The notes: generated from the letters alone by a model not told the origin. Shown: positions 29,497-38,253, counted from the first letter of the stretch. The stretch is 64,000 bases of DNA from an uncultured Clostridia bacterium (GCA_934754495.1 CAKVHW010000003.1:62001-126000), one strand, 5' to 3'. A program made the numbers and translations.

Positions 29497-30369
29497 ATGG
29501 CAGAAGTTAGTAAAAACAGTATGGATTTTATTAAAGTTGCTGGCGAAAAGGTAAAAGGTAAATTTGGCAAAGCATTTTTAGGCACATTAATGATGGTTGC
29601 TCCTTTAATGCTATGTGTTTTCACAGTTTATGCTCTTCCTTTGGCTATTTTATTCTTTGGGGTTTTCGAAACAGGGTACATTAGATTTATGCGTGCTCTA
29701 ATTAATGGTGAAAATCCAAGTTATAAATTAATTTTTAGTGAGTTTAAAGCTCCTTGGCTAGAAATTTTCCTAGGCACAATTATGATTTGCATGTTTGCTC
29801 TAGGCACAGTTTTGGCTATTATTCCTGGTGCAATTTTAATTGCATATTACTCAATGTCTTTGTTTGTTGCTGAAAAAGAAGGCATTAAAGATGCTGGTGT
29901 TGCACTAAAAGAAACAAGCAAAAAAATGAATGGCAATATTGCTGGAATGTTTGCATATAAGACACTTTTCTGGGTGTTCTATATTATCACATTCTTCCTT
30001 GGTCTTATTGTTGCTTTATTTGCTACAAAACTTTGGGCTGATCACCTTGTAATTGCTTTACTAGTATTACTTGCAGATTATTTAATAATTGCTGTATTGT
30101 GGAGCATTATCACAGTGTTCTATCACACAGCCAACGAATTATTCTTTGCTGAAGTTCTTACATATGAAGAAATTAAAAAGGCTAGAAAGGCTAGTAAAAA
30201 AGTAGAAATTATTAGCGAAACAAAAGAAGCTGAAAAAGAAGAAGTTAAACCTGTAGAAGTTGAAGCTGTTGAAGAAGAAAAGGCAGAGCCTAAAAAAGAA
30301 CCTGCTAAGAAAACAGCGACTAAAAAGGGAAAAACAGAAAAACCTGCTACTAAAAAAACAACAAAATAA
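29497..30369 (+). CDS. DUF975-like membrane protein with charged tail
   Basis: This 290-aa integral membrane protein has about five to six helices between 25 and 215. The segment 'YYSMSLFVAEKEGIKDAG' followed by 'KETSKKMNGN' resembles the DUF975 signature. Residues from about 235 to 290 form a Glu/Lys/Ala/Pro-rich tail with repeated 'KKT/KKP' units, like the tails on L24 and L30 in this window. ATG 29497 has GGAGG 8 nt upstream; the in-frame upstream ATG at 29473 lies before the site. Function unknown. Confidence 0.7.
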   Translation: MAEVSKNSMDFIKVAGEKVKGKFGKAFLGTLMMVAPLMLCVFTVYALPLAILFFGVFETGYIRFMRALINGENPSYKLIFSEFKAPWLEIFLGTIMICMFALGTVLAIIPGAILIAYYSMSLFVAEKEGIKDAGVALKETSKKMNGNIAGMFAYKTLFWVFYIITFFLGLIVALFATKLWADHLVIALLVLLADYLIIAVLWSIITVFYHTANELFFAEVLTYEEIKKARKASKKVEIISETKEAEKEEVKPVEVEAVEEEKAEPKKEPAKKTATKKGKTEKPATKKTTK

Positions 30370-30386
30370 TTAAATAAAGTTTTTTA

Positions 30387-30417
30387 AAACACCGCAAGTA
30401 ATTGTGGTGTTTTTTTT
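30387..30417 (+). terminator. Intrinsic terminator after DUF975-like gene
   Basis: AACACCGCAA / TTGTGGTGTT stem (one G-U pair) followed by eight T. Confidence 0.85.
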
Positions 30418-30478
30418 GTATATTTCCATATTTTAGTAAAATACTAATTATAACAAAATATAGGGGTGGTTTTTGCTA

Positions 30479-31024
30479 ATGAAAAATATGGGAATGGTTA
30501 GAAAAGTAGACGAGTTGGGACGAATTGTAATCCCTAAAGAAATTAGGGCTAATTTGTTTATAAAAGAAGGCACACCTATGGAAATTAGTGTAGGTGAAAG
30601 GGGCGAACTTGTGCTTACTAAATGCAATCTTTTAAATAATGTGAGCGACCTTGCATGTAAATTCTGTGACGTGTTGTATGAAGTGCTTAATTTTCCTATA
30701 ATGATAACCGATGATGAAAAAGTGGTGTGTGTTGTGGGGGCATCAAAAAAAATATATCTAAACAAACCTATAAGCCTACAACTTAAAAACATAATACATA
30801 AATCCGAAAATTACACTGCGTCAAACGAGTTTAAAACTACACTTGTTCCGATTGTTGAGGCGGAAGAAATTAAATATACAAGTCAAGTTTTAATTCCAAT
30901 TTTAAACGATGGGAAATGCATTGGATTAATAGTGCTTTTAAGTTTTAACGAAGCACCTACTAATGTAGATATTAAAACCATGCAAACCGTGTCAAAACTA
31001 CTTACAAAGCAGTTGGAATTATGA
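30479..31024 (+). CDS. spoVT: SpoVT-type AbrB/GAF transcription regulator
   Basis: This 181-aa protein has an N-terminal AbrB-type swapped-hairpin DNA-binding domain (about 3-50, 'GMVRKVDELGRIVIPKEIR') and a GAF-like C-terminal domain (about 55-180). That two-domain layout and length match SpoVT of Bacillus and Clostridia, a regulator of late forespore genes. ATG 30479 has AGGGGTGG 9 nt upstream; TTG 30473 is an alternative. It overlaps the next gene by ATGA. The order spoVT, MurJ/YabM, HU is the order found in spore formers, which supports the name. Whether this organism sporulates is not shown. Confidence 0.88.
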   Translation: MKNMGMVRKVDELGRIVIPKEIRANLFIKEGTPMEISVGERGELVLTKCNLLNNVSDLACKFCDVLYEVLNFPIMITDDEKVVCVVGASKKIYLNKPISLQLKNIIHKSENYTASNEFKTTLVPIVEAEEIKYTSQVLIPILNDGKCIGLIVLLSFNEAPTNVDIKTMQTVSKLLTKQLEL

Positions 31025-32784
31025 AAAAACAAACATTTATTGTAGGGGTGCTTATTCTTACAATTGGCGGTTTTGTAGCCAAAGTGATAGGTGCACTTTA
31101 TAAAATTCCACTTACAAACGCACTAGGCTCTACGGGTATGGGGTTATACTATCTGGTGTTTCCGCTTTATTCGTTGCTGTTGGTTTTTAGTAGTAGTGGG
31201 GTAAGTATTGCGGTAAGCAAACTTGTAAGCGAAGCACGTGCAAATAAATTAAAGAAAAATGAAACAATGTACTTTAAAGCAGGAATGACACTTAGTTTTG
31301 TATCAAGCCTACTTTTTTCAATTTTGCTTGTTGTGTTTAGTGGTGTAATAGCTAATTTGCAAGGTAATGTTCTAGCGACTAAAGGCTACATCGCTATTGC
31401 ACCGGCACTTGTTTCTGCGTCATTAATATCTGTGGTGAAGGGCTATTTTCAGGGTGTTGAAAATATGTTTCCGTCATCGGTTGCAATGATTTTTGAGCAG
31501 ATTTTCAAACTTATTGTTGGATTGTTTTTGGCATATCGTTTTTTAAGATATGGCATAGAATATGCGGTTATGGGGTCAATTTTAGCAGTATCAATAAGCG
31601 AATTAATTACATTATTTATTATGCTTTTTAATTTTGTGTGGCATAAATCTAGAAATGATTATAAGTTCTATGCAAAAGACTTAAATACGCTTAAACTTAG
31701 GGAGATTCTGCCCAAAAACAAAGTTGTAAAAGTGGGCAGATTTAAACTTGGAAAAGTGCCAAAATATAAAAGACGACCTGTGTGGGTGCTTGAAAATAAA
31801 AACGGCAAGTTTAGATATGTTAAAATAAAAATGTTGTATTTCCATAATTCTAATAAAAACATTACATTTGGCACGGCGATTAAACAAACACTACACATAT
31901 TAGTTCCCACAACATTATCATCACTAATTTTGCCAGCGATTACATTATTTGATAGTTTTTTGGTTATTAACATATTGGTTTCTTCGGGGGTATCGTCATA
32001 CACAGCCACAAGTTTGTATGGGCTCAGCAATGGTGTTGTTAGTGCTTTGATTTCACTGCCAGTAATTGTTACAAGTGCCATGGCTTCATCAATGATGCCA
32101 AATTTGTCTGGGTTATATTCTGTTGGTAGGGTGCAAGAAACAACTGACCGAACGGCTTTTTATATAAAAATAACATTTGTTATTGTGCTTCCAATTTTTG
32201 CATACTTTGTAATATTTGCGCCTGATATAATTTCGGCGTTATACAAACTTAATGATGGGGTAATTAATGAATTTGCTTATACATCTAAGTTGCTGGTTGT
32301 TGGCTGTGTTGGAATTATTTACAATGCTTTTTTAAGCACTTTTGTATCAATAATGCAAGTAATAGGAAAACCATTTAAGGTGTTTTATATAATGCTTGGT
32401 GCATTGTTTTTACGAATGGGATTAATGGTATTATTGCTAAAAATAAATGCCATAAACATATTTGGGGTAGTGATAAGCAATGTTGTTTTCTATTTATTGT
32501 GCGATATTGTGTGTGTTGTTGAAATAAAAAAGACGCTTAGTATTCAGTTTGACTTTTTACATTCGTTTGTTGTTCCGCTTGTGGCATGTGCAGTGTCAGG
32601 GGCAGTTACATATGGTGTAAGTTTGCTTACTCAAAACATAAATAAATGGCTTAATTTAGGTGTTGGTGGAGTTGTTTGCATAGTAGTGTATTTTGTGCTA
32701 ATTTGGGTGTTAAAGTGCTTTTCATATTCTGAGAGAAAGTATTTGCCGTTTAATAGGTTTTTAAAAAATAAAAACAGAATTTAA
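31021..32784 (+). CDS. MurJ/SpoVB-like MOP flippase with extra basic loop
   Basis: This 587-aa polytopic protein belongs to the MOP (MVF/polysaccharide exporter) superfamily, which flips lipid-linked precursors such as lipid II. The start 'GGFVAKVIGALYKIPLTNAL' is typical of the SpoVB/YabM branch. It is longer than the usual 500-550 residues because of a Lys/Arg-rich stretch at about 208-288 between transmembrane helices 6 and 7, probably cytoplasmic. It overlaps spoVT by ATGA, so the two are translationally coupled. In Bacillus the equivalent gene (yabM) also follows spoVT. Confidence 0.88.
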   Translation: MKKQTFIVGVLILTIGGFVAKVIGALYKIPLTNALGSTGMGLYYLVFPLYSLLLVFSSSGVSIAVSKLVSEARANKLKKNETMYFKAGMTLSFVSSLLFSILLVVFSGVIANLQGNVLATKGYIAIAPALVSASLISVVKGYFQGVENMFPSSVAMIFEQIFKLIVGLFLAYRFLRYGIEYAVMGSILAVSISELITLFIMLFNFVWHKSRNDYKFYAKDLNTLKLREILPKNKVVKVGRFKLGKVPKYKRRPVWVLENKNGKFRYVKIKMLYFHNSNKNITFGTAIKQTLHILVPTTLSSLILPAITLFDSFLVINILVSSGVSSYTATSLYGLSNGVVSALISLPVIVTSAMASSMMPNLSGLYSVGRVQETTDRTAFYIKITFVIVLPIFAYFVIFAPDIISALYKLNDGVINEFAYTSKLLVVGCVGIIYNAFLSTFVSIMQVIGKPFKVFYIMLGALFLRMGLMVLLLKINAINIFGVVISNVVFYLLCDIVCVVEIKKTLSIQFDFLHSFVVPLVACAVSGAVTYGVSLLTQNINKWLNLGVGGVVCIVVYFVLIWVLKCFSYSERKYLPFNRFLKNKNRI

Positions 32785-32834
32785 AGTATAGCACTATTAA
32801 AATTGGTAACAATTAGAAAAATGGAGGTAGAAAA

Positions 32835-33107
32835 ATGAACAAAGCGGAATTAGTACGTAGCATGAGTAGGGAGAGCAAGTTGTCGCAAAAAGATTGTACA
32901 AATTGCTTGAATGCACTTATGGAAATAGTAAAGTCAACATTAAAGAGTGGTGACAATGTTAATTTAATTGGATTTGGAAGATTTCAAGTCAAGAATAAAA
33001 ATGCCAGAAAAGCATACAACCCTGTGACCCAAAGTGAGATGATTTTGCCAGCAACAAAATCGCCATACTTTAAGCCTGCAAAAAACTTAAAACAAGCCAT
33101 TTTTTAA
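32835..33107 (+). CDS. HU-family DNA-binding protein, paralog 1
   Basis: This 90-aa protein spans the full HU fold. It carries 'GFGRFQVKNKNARKAYNPVT', the beta-arm region with Arg/Asn/Pro that bends DNA. It has two Cys (about residues 23 and 26) in 'DCTNCLN', unusual for HU. A GGAGG site lies 6 nt before the ATG. It follows the flippase gene by 50 nt with no terminator and probably belongs to the spoVT operon. It is more diverged than paralog 2 and may be a specialised nucleoid protein. Confidence 0.9.
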   Translation: MNKAELVRSMSRESKLSQKDCTNCLNALMEIVKSTLKSGDNVNLIGFGRFQVKNKNARKAYNPVTQSEMILPATKSPYFKPAKNLKQAIF

Positions 33108-33177
33108 CATTTTTGGTGTTAATTTAGTAAAAAAAGTAAATTTTTACTATAAAATATGAAAAAATGGCTAAAATTGT

Positions 33178-33206
33178 TTGGTTTTTGTACTTTTATTTGA
33201 TATAAT
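33178..33206 (+). promoter_or_regulatory. Promoter of HU paralog 2
   Basis: TTGGTT, 17 nt, TATAAT with an extended -10 TG. A strong AAAGGAGAA ribosome site follows. Confidence 0.7.
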
Positions 33207-33238
33207 TAAGTTATCAAAATTAAAGGAGAATTTTAATA

Positions 33239-33517
33239 ATGAACAAAAGTGAACTAGTTAAATTAATTGCTGAAAAAGTTGGCTTAACTCAAAAAGAAGT
33301 TGCAGCTGTTGTTGACGAATTCGTTGAAGTTACAACTGCACAATTAGTTAAAGGTAATGAAGTTGCTATTGCAGGTCTTGGCAAATTTGCTGTAAGAAAA
33401 AGAGCTGCTAGAAACAGCATCAACCCAAGAACTAAAGAAGTAGTTAAAGTTCCTGCTAGCAAAGCACCTGTATTTAAGGCTGCTAAAGCATTAAAAGATG
33501 CAGTTAATAAAAGATAA
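33239..33517 (+). CDS. hup: HU-family DNA-binding protein, paralog 2 (main HU)
   Basis: This 92-aa protein is a canonical HU: 'MNKSELVKLIAEKVGLTQKE', the 'GLGKF' turn and the arm 'RNSINPRTKEVVKVPASK'. A dimer binds and bends DNA without sequence specificity and compacts the nucleoid. It has its own strong promoter, a near-ideal ribosome site (AAAGGAGAA, 9 nt spacing) and a strong terminator, fitting high expression. It lies 131 nt after HU paralog 1 and resembles ordinary clostridial HU more closely. Confidence 0.95.
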   Translation: MNKSELVKLIAEKVGLTQKEVAAVVDEFVEVTTAQLVKGNEVAIAGLGKFAVRKRAARNSINPRTKEVVKVPASKAPVFKAAKALKDAVNKR

Positions 33518-33535
33518 TTCATTATTTAATGTATT

Positions 33536-33565
33536 AAAAAACCACCTAATCTAGGTGGTTTTTTT
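33536..33565 (+). terminator. Intrinsic terminator after HU 2
   Basis: AAAAACCACCTA / TAGGTGGTTTTT stem with a 3-nt loop and T run. Confidence 0.9.
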
Positions 33566-33606
33566 AATTTCTGCATAGTATAAAAATAAAACACAGAAGT
33601 TTTAAC

Positions 33607-33635
33607 TTGATTAAGTTTTGGCTTTGTGATAACAT
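33607..33635 (+). promoter_or_regulatory. Promoter of dus, predicting a leaderless mRNA
   Basis: TTGATT, 17 nt, TAACAT with an extended -10 TG. The -10 ends 6 nt before the ATG at 33642, so transcription would start at or next to the start codon. Confidence 0.5.
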
Positions 33636-33641
33636 AACGTT

Positions 33642-34601
33642 ATGAAAATAAAAAATATTGAGTTTAAAAACAACTTAATACTTGCTCCAATGGCAGATAT
33701 AACAGATGTTGCATTTAGAAGTCTTGCGGTTGAGAGCGGAGCAGATGCAGGAGTAACCGAACTAATAAGCGCTAAGGCTATTGTTTTTGGTAATGAAAAA
33801 ACCTTTCAAATGCTGGGAACTGTGGACAATGAAAAGATTAAAATTGTCCAACTTTTTGGTAATGAGCCTGAAATTATGGCAAAAGCCTGTGTTGACCCAT
33901 ACTTAGAAAAATTTGACATTATAGACCTTAATATGGGTTGTCCAGCACCTAAAATTGTAAAGAATGGTCAAGGTGCTTCACTAATGAAAAATATGGAACT
34001 AGCAAGCGAAATTATTAAGGCTTGTGTTAAAGCCACTAACAAACCAATAACCGTTAAGTTTAGGTCTGGCTGGGACAACGACCACATTAATGCAGTTGAG
34101 TTTGCAAAAATGTGCGAAAAATCGGGTGCAAGTGCCATAACAATACACGCTCGCACCAAAGAGCAAGCCTATGGTGGAAAGGCGGATTTAGACGTTATAA
34201 AAGCTGTTGTGAATGCGGTAAACATTCCAGTGATTGGCAACGGTGATGTGTGTGATAAAAAATCATTTGAACATATGCTAAAGTACACTGGTTGTAGTGC
34301 TGTTATGGTGGGCAGGGCAACTCTTGGAAAACCTTATGTTTTTAAAGAAATATTGGGTGGTGTAGAAGAAAAACCACAATTGTATTTTATTAAAAAGCAC
34401 ATTGATTTACTAAGAAAATATTTCCCTGAAAACTTTGTTGTAAAACACATGCGAAAACACATTTTGTGGTATGTTAAAAACGAGCGAAATGCCACAAAAT
34501 TAAGGGTTAAAATTGTAAATGAACCCACACTAGACGGAGTTGTGACACTCTTGGAAGATTTTTATACTAATAAAGAAAAATATGAGGATGGAGATTTTTA
34601 A
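33642..34601 (+). CDS. dus: tRNA-dihydrouridine synthase (Dus family)
   Basis: This 319-aa FMN-dependent TIM-barrel enzyme reduces uridines in tRNA D-loops. Visible signatures are 'LAPMADITDVAFR' at 14-26, the catalytic C100 in 'LNMGCPAPK', 'VKFRSGWD', 'AITIHARTKEQ' with the conserved His and Arg, and 'IGNGDV' plus 'VGRATLGKP' for FMN phosphate binding. The length is typical for DusB-like proteins. No Shine-Dalgarno sequence precedes the ATG, and the promoter -10 sits only 6 nt upstream, which points to leaderless translation. The stop codon lies inside the terminator hairpin. Confidence 0.95.
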   Translation: MKIKNIEFKNNLILAPMADITDVAFRSLAVESGADAGVTELISAKAIVFGNEKTFQMLGTVDNEKIKIVQLFGNEPEIMAKACVDPYLEKFDIIDLNMGCPAPKIVKNGQGASLMKNMELASEIIKACVKATNKPITVKFRSGWDNDHINAVEFAKMCEKSGASAITIHARTKEQAYGGKADLDVIKAVVNAVNIPVIGNGDVCDKKSFEHMLKYTGCSAVMVGRATLGKPYVFKEILGGVEEKPQLYFIKKHIDLLRKYFPENFVVKHMRKHILWYVKNERNATKLRVKIVNEPTLDGVVTLLEDFYTNKEKYEDGDF

Positions 34602-34619
34602 AAATTTCCATTTTTTTTT
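34587..34619 (+). terminator. Intrinsic terminator overlapping the dus stop
   Basis: ATGGAGATTTTT / AAAAATTTCCAT stem (one G-U pair) followed by nine T; the dus TAA is in the loop. Confidence 0.75.
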
Positions 34620-34625
34620 GTGCAT

Positions 34626-34653
34626 TTGTTTGCTAAAAATTATTTAATATAAT
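34626..34653 (+). promoter_or_regulatory. Promoter of the pgk operon
   Basis: TTGTTT, 16 nt, TATAAT, about 36 nt before the pgk ATG. Confidence 0.55.
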
Positions 34654-34689
34654 AAACTAAATATATAATACAAATTTAAGGGGATTGTT

Positions 34690-35877
34690 ATGGATAAAAA
34701 AACTATTGTCGATTTAGACGTTTTGAATAAAAAGGTGTTAGTTAGGGTAGACTTTAATGTTCCACTAAAAAATGGTGAAATTAGTGATGATACAAGAATA
34801 AAAGAAGCTTTGCCTACTATTAATTACCTACTAAATAAGGGTGGAGCGGTTATTTTGATGAGCCACCTAGGTAGACCAGATGGTCAGGTAGTGCCAGAAT
34901 TTTCGCTAAAACCTGTGTACCTAAGGCTAAAAAAACTTATGCCTAACACCAATGTGTATTTTGCAAGTGATGTTGTAGGAAATGATGCAGTAGAAAAGGC
35001 TAAAAATCTAAAGCCAGGTGAAGTATTGCTACTTGAAAACTTGCGTTTTGAAAAGGGCGAAGAAGAAAACGATAAGGCTTTTGCTGAAAAGCTTGCTAGT
35101 TTGGCTGATGTGTATGTAAACGATGCTTTTGGTACAGCACATCGCAAACATGCATCAACATATGGTGTTGCACTTTTGCTTCCTAATGCAATTGGCTTTT
35201 TGATTGACAAAGAACTTAAAATGATTTGCGGCACTATTGAAAATCCAAAACGTCCGTTTGTGGCTATTTTAGGTGGTGCAAAAGTATCAGACAAACTTCC
35301 TATTGTTAACACTTTAATTAATAGTGCTAATACCATTATTATAGGTGGCGGAATGGCTTACACATTCCTAAAAGCAATGGGCAAAAATGTGGGAAATTCG
35401 TTAGTTGATGATAGTCAAATAGAAATGTGCAAAAATACACTTAAACTTGCAAAAGAAAAAGGTGTAGATATATTGCTTCCAGAAGACGTTTTGATTGCCG
35501 GCGACATTAATTCAAAAACTTGCCAATACGTATCTGAAATTGATATTCCAAGCGATAAAATGGGGCTAGACATTGGAAAAAATACAATTAAAAAGTATAA
35601 AAAAGCCATTAAGAAAGCAAAAACCATTATTTGGAATGGTCCAATGGGTGTTTTTGAAAACCCAGTATTTTCAGAAGGTACATTTAAAGTTTGTAAAGCA
35701 GTTGCTAAAAGTCATGCAATTAGTATAGTTGGCGGTGGCGATAGTGCAGCAGCAGTAATGCATATGGGCTTTGAAAAGAAGATTACACACATCTCTACTG
35801 GTGGCGGAGCAAGCCTAAAACTTCTTGAAGGCAAGGTTCTTCCTGCTGTAGATATTATTGAAAATAGAATTGGTTAA
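34690..35877 (+). CDS. pgk: Phosphoglycerate kinase
   Basis: This 395-aa protein has the standard length. It transfers phosphate from 1,3-bisphosphoglycerate to ADP, the first ATP-making step of glycolysis. Signatures: 'VRVDFNVPLKNGEI' near the start, 'SHLGRPDG' with substrate-binding His and Arg, 'GGGMAYTFLKA', 'WNGPMGVFE' and the nucleotide loop 'STGGGASLKLLEG'. An AAGGGG site is 6 nt before the ATG. It is first in the pgk-tpiA-gpmI operon, with 15 nt to tpiA. gap, which usually precedes pgk, is absent here. Confidence 0.98.
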   Translation: MDKKTIVDLDVLNKKVLVRVDFNVPLKNGEISDDTRIKEALPTINYLLNKGGAVILMSHLGRPDGQVVPEFSLKPVYLRLKKLMPNTNVYFASDVVGNDAVEKAKNLKPGEVLLLENLRFEKGEEENDKAFAEKLASLADVYVNDAFGTAHRKHASTYGVALLLPNAIGFLIDKELKMICGTIENPKRPFVAILGGAKVSDKLPIVNTLINSANTIIIGGGMAYTFLKAMGKNVGNSLVDDSQIEMCKNTLKLAKEKGVDILLPEDVLIAGDINSKTCQYVSEIDIPSDKMGLDIGKNTIKKYKKAIKKAKTIIWNGPMGVFENPVFSEGTFKVCKAVAKSHAISIVGGGDSAAAVMHMGFEKKITHISTGGGASLKLLEGKVLPAVDIIENRIG

Positions 35878-35892
35878 AAAGGAAAACGAAAG

Positions 35893-36648
35893 ATGAAAAA
35901 ACTATATTTGTTTGGAAATTTAAAAATGAACAAACCAACTTGCGATTTGACTGAATACCTAAAAAAATTAAGTAAAATAGCCAAATCTAGCGAAAATGTG
36001 GTTTGTGTAAGTTTGCCATACCCATATTTAGGCTTGGCACAAAAGTTGTTAAAAAAGTCTAAGGTTTTGTATGGCGCTGAAAATTGTCATTTTGAGCCAA
36101 AGGGGGCTTTTACTGGCGAAGTAAGTGTACCTATGCTAAAAGAATTTGGCTGTAACACTTGCATTGTGGGTCACAGTGAAAGAAGAACTTACGACAACGA
36201 AACAAACGAAAAAGTTAATTTAAAACTTAAGGCTTTATTAAAGGAAGGCATGACACCGATTATGTGTTTTGGTGAAACTAAAGACGAGCGTGATAAAGCA
36301 CTTACGAAAAAGGTTATTAAAACCCAACTTAGTGAAGGATTAGTTGACCTTACTAATAATGAAATTAAAAAGATTGTGTTTGCATATGAGCCTGTGTGGG
36401 CAATAGGCACTGGGGTATCTGCTACAAGCAAACAAGCGGAAGAAATGGCTAAGTTTATTAAAGAGTATTTGGCTAAAGAATATGACCTTACAGTGGGCGA
36501 AATTGTGCTATTATATGGCGGTTCGCTAAATGCTGAAAATGCACAGGACATTTTAAGCAAAACTCATATTGACGGCGGCTTAATTGGTGGAGCGTGTCTT
36601 GATGTAAATAAATACGAAAAAATAATTAACACGGTGGTTGAAGAATAA
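35893..36648 (+). CDS. tpiA: Triose-phosphate isomerase
   Basis: This 251-aa TIM-barrel enzyme interconverts DHAP and glyceraldehyde-3-phosphate. Catalytic residues are visible: Lys in 'GNLKMNK' (the usual motif is GNWKMN, so Trp is replaced by Leu), His in 'VGHSERR', Glu in 'AYEPVWAIGTG' and the phosphate loop 'YGGSLNAEN'. A GGAAA-type site precedes the ATG. Its stop directly abuts the gpmI start, so the two are translationally linked. Confidence 0.98.
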   Translation: MKKLYLFGNLKMNKPTCDLTEYLKKLSKIAKSSENVVCVSLPYPYLGLAQKLLKKSKVLYGAENCHFEPKGAFTGEVSVPMLKEFGCNTCIVGHSERRTYDNETNEKVNLKLKALLKEGMTPIMCFGETKDERDKALTKKVIKTQLSEGLVDLTNNEIKKIVFAYEPVWAIGTGVSATSKQAEEMAKFIKEYLAKEYDLTVGEIVLLYGGSLNAENAQDILSKTHIDGGLIGGACLDVNKYEKIINTVVEE

Positions 36649-38199
36649 ATGAACACAAATTTTGTGGGTTTAATAATTTTAGATGGTTTTGGCTATAACA
36701 AGCAAAAATACGGCAATGCTATAGCACAAGCCGACCCTAAAAATTTTTATAGTTATTTTAATAATTACCCAAGTACTCTTATTGAAGCAAGTGGTGAATA
36801 TGTTGGACTTCCTAAGGGACAAATGGGAAATAGCGAAGTAGGGCACCTTAATATTGGTGCTGGTAGAATTGTGTACCAACTTTCTCAAAAAATTAGCAAT
36901 GAGATTAAGAATAAAGAATTCTTTAAAAATATCGAATTATTAGGTGCTATGCAACATGCAAAAAAACATGCTAGCAACTTGCATATTATGGGGCTTTTAA
37001 GTGATGGCGGAGTGCATAGTGATATTAAGCATCTTTTTGCCCTTTTAGACATGGCAAAACAAAATGATGTGAAAAATGTATTTATTCACTGTTTTACTGA
37101 TGGTAGAGACACTTATCGTGATTCCGGTGTAAAATATATGGCAATGTTGCAAGAAAAACTTGCCAAGATTAATGCCGAGGGTTTTGATTACAAAATAGCA
37201 TCGGTTATGGGTAGATATTATGCCATGAATCGTGAAAAGTTTTGGGATATAACCGAAAAAGCATACAAAGCCTTAGTGTATGGCGAAAGTGACCACTACT
37301 GTGATGATCCGATTTATGCATTGCAGGAAAGTTATGATAGGGGTGTATTCGATGAATTTGTTGAACCGGTTGTTTTGGTTAAGGGTGGCTCACCAGTTGC
37401 TACAATCAAAGACGGTGATGCGGTTATCTTCTTTAATTTTAGGGAAGACCGTGCAAGACAAATAACTGAAAGCCTAATAGAAAAATTTGACAAATTTAGG
37501 GTTGTTAATTTTAAAGACCTATACTATGTGGGTTTTAACAATTACAATAAGTCATTTAAAAACTTGCATGTTGCATATGAAAACAAAACGGTTGACGTAA
37601 ACTTATCACAAGTAATATCTAAAAATAAATTAAAACAATTTAAAATATCCGAAACCACCAAGTACGCACATGTGACATACTTTTTAAATGGTGGAATTGA
37701 AACACCTTATGCTGGTGAAGACAGGGTGCTAATAGATACTATTAAAGACGTTCCATTTGATAAAGTGCCACAAATGAGAGCAGTCGAGATTACAGATAAA
37801 GCAATAGAAATGATTGCGTCTAAAAAATATAATTTTATGGCTTTAAATTACTCTAATTGTGACATGATAGGTCACACTGGCAATTTAGAAGCGGCAATTG
37901 AAGCGGTTAAGATACTTGATGTGCAGTTAAAACGTCTTGTGGACGAGATACTAAAAATAGGTGGGGTGGCAGTAATTATTGCAGACCACGGAAATGCTGA
38001 ATGTATGCTAGACAAAAACGGCAAGGTTTTGACAGAACATACAACTAACAAAGTGCCTTTTGTGCTTGTGAGCAACTCAAATGAAAAACTTGAATTACTT
38101 AAGAATGGTAAACTTGGAAATGTAGCCCCAACCATTTTGGAACTACTTGGACTACAAAAACCAGCTGAATTTACAGAACCATCTATGATAGTAAAATAG
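36649..38199 (+). CDS. gpmI: 2,3-bisphosphoglycerate-independent phosphoglycerate mutase
   Basis: This 516-aa metalloenzyme of the alkaline-phosphatase superfamily interconverts 3- and 2-phosphoglycerate using two Mn ions. Visible are the N-terminal metal site 'LIILDGFGYNKQKYGNA', the phosphoserine nucleophile in 'GQMGNSEVGHLNIGAGR' and the C-terminal metal sites 'NYSNCDMIGHTGN' and 'IADHGNAE'. The length is normal. The ATG follows the tpiA stop with no gap and no separate ribosome site beyond the end of tpiA. It closes the operon; enolase is not adjacent. Confidence 0.98.
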   Translation: MNTNFVGLIILDGFGYNKQKYGNAIAQADPKNFYSYFNNYPSTLIEASGEYVGLPKGQMGNSEVGHLNIGAGRIVYQLSQKISNEIKNKEFFKNIELLGAMQHAKKHASNLHIMGLLSDGGVHSDIKHLFALLDMAKQNDVKNVFIHCFTDGRDTYRDSGVKYMAMLQEKLAKINAEGFDYKIASVMGRYYAMNREKFWDITEKAYKALVYGESDHYCDDPIYALQESYDRGVFDEFVEPVVLVKGGSPVATIKDGDAVIFFNFREDRARQITESLIEKFDKFRVVNFKDLYYVGFNNYNKSFKNLHVAYENKTVDVNLSQVISKNKLKQFKISETTKYAHVTYFLNGGIETPYAGEDRVLIDTIKDVPFDKVPQMRAVEITDKAIEMIASKKYNFMALNYSNCDMIGHTGNLEAAIEAVKILDVQLKRLVDEILKIGGVAVIIADHGNAECMLDKNGKVLTEHTTNKVPFVLVSNSNEKLELLKNGKLGNVAPTILELLGLQKPAEFTEPSMIVK

Positions 38200-38229
38200 T
38201 TGACATCGTGTGGCTTAATAAGTTATACT
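38200..38229 (+). promoter_or_regulatory. Promoter of the 75-aa membrane protein gene
   Basis: TTGACA, 18 nt, TATACT. It begins immediately after the gpmI stop codon. Confidence 0.65.
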
Positions 38230-38253
38230 ATCTATATAAGGTGGAATTTTCAT

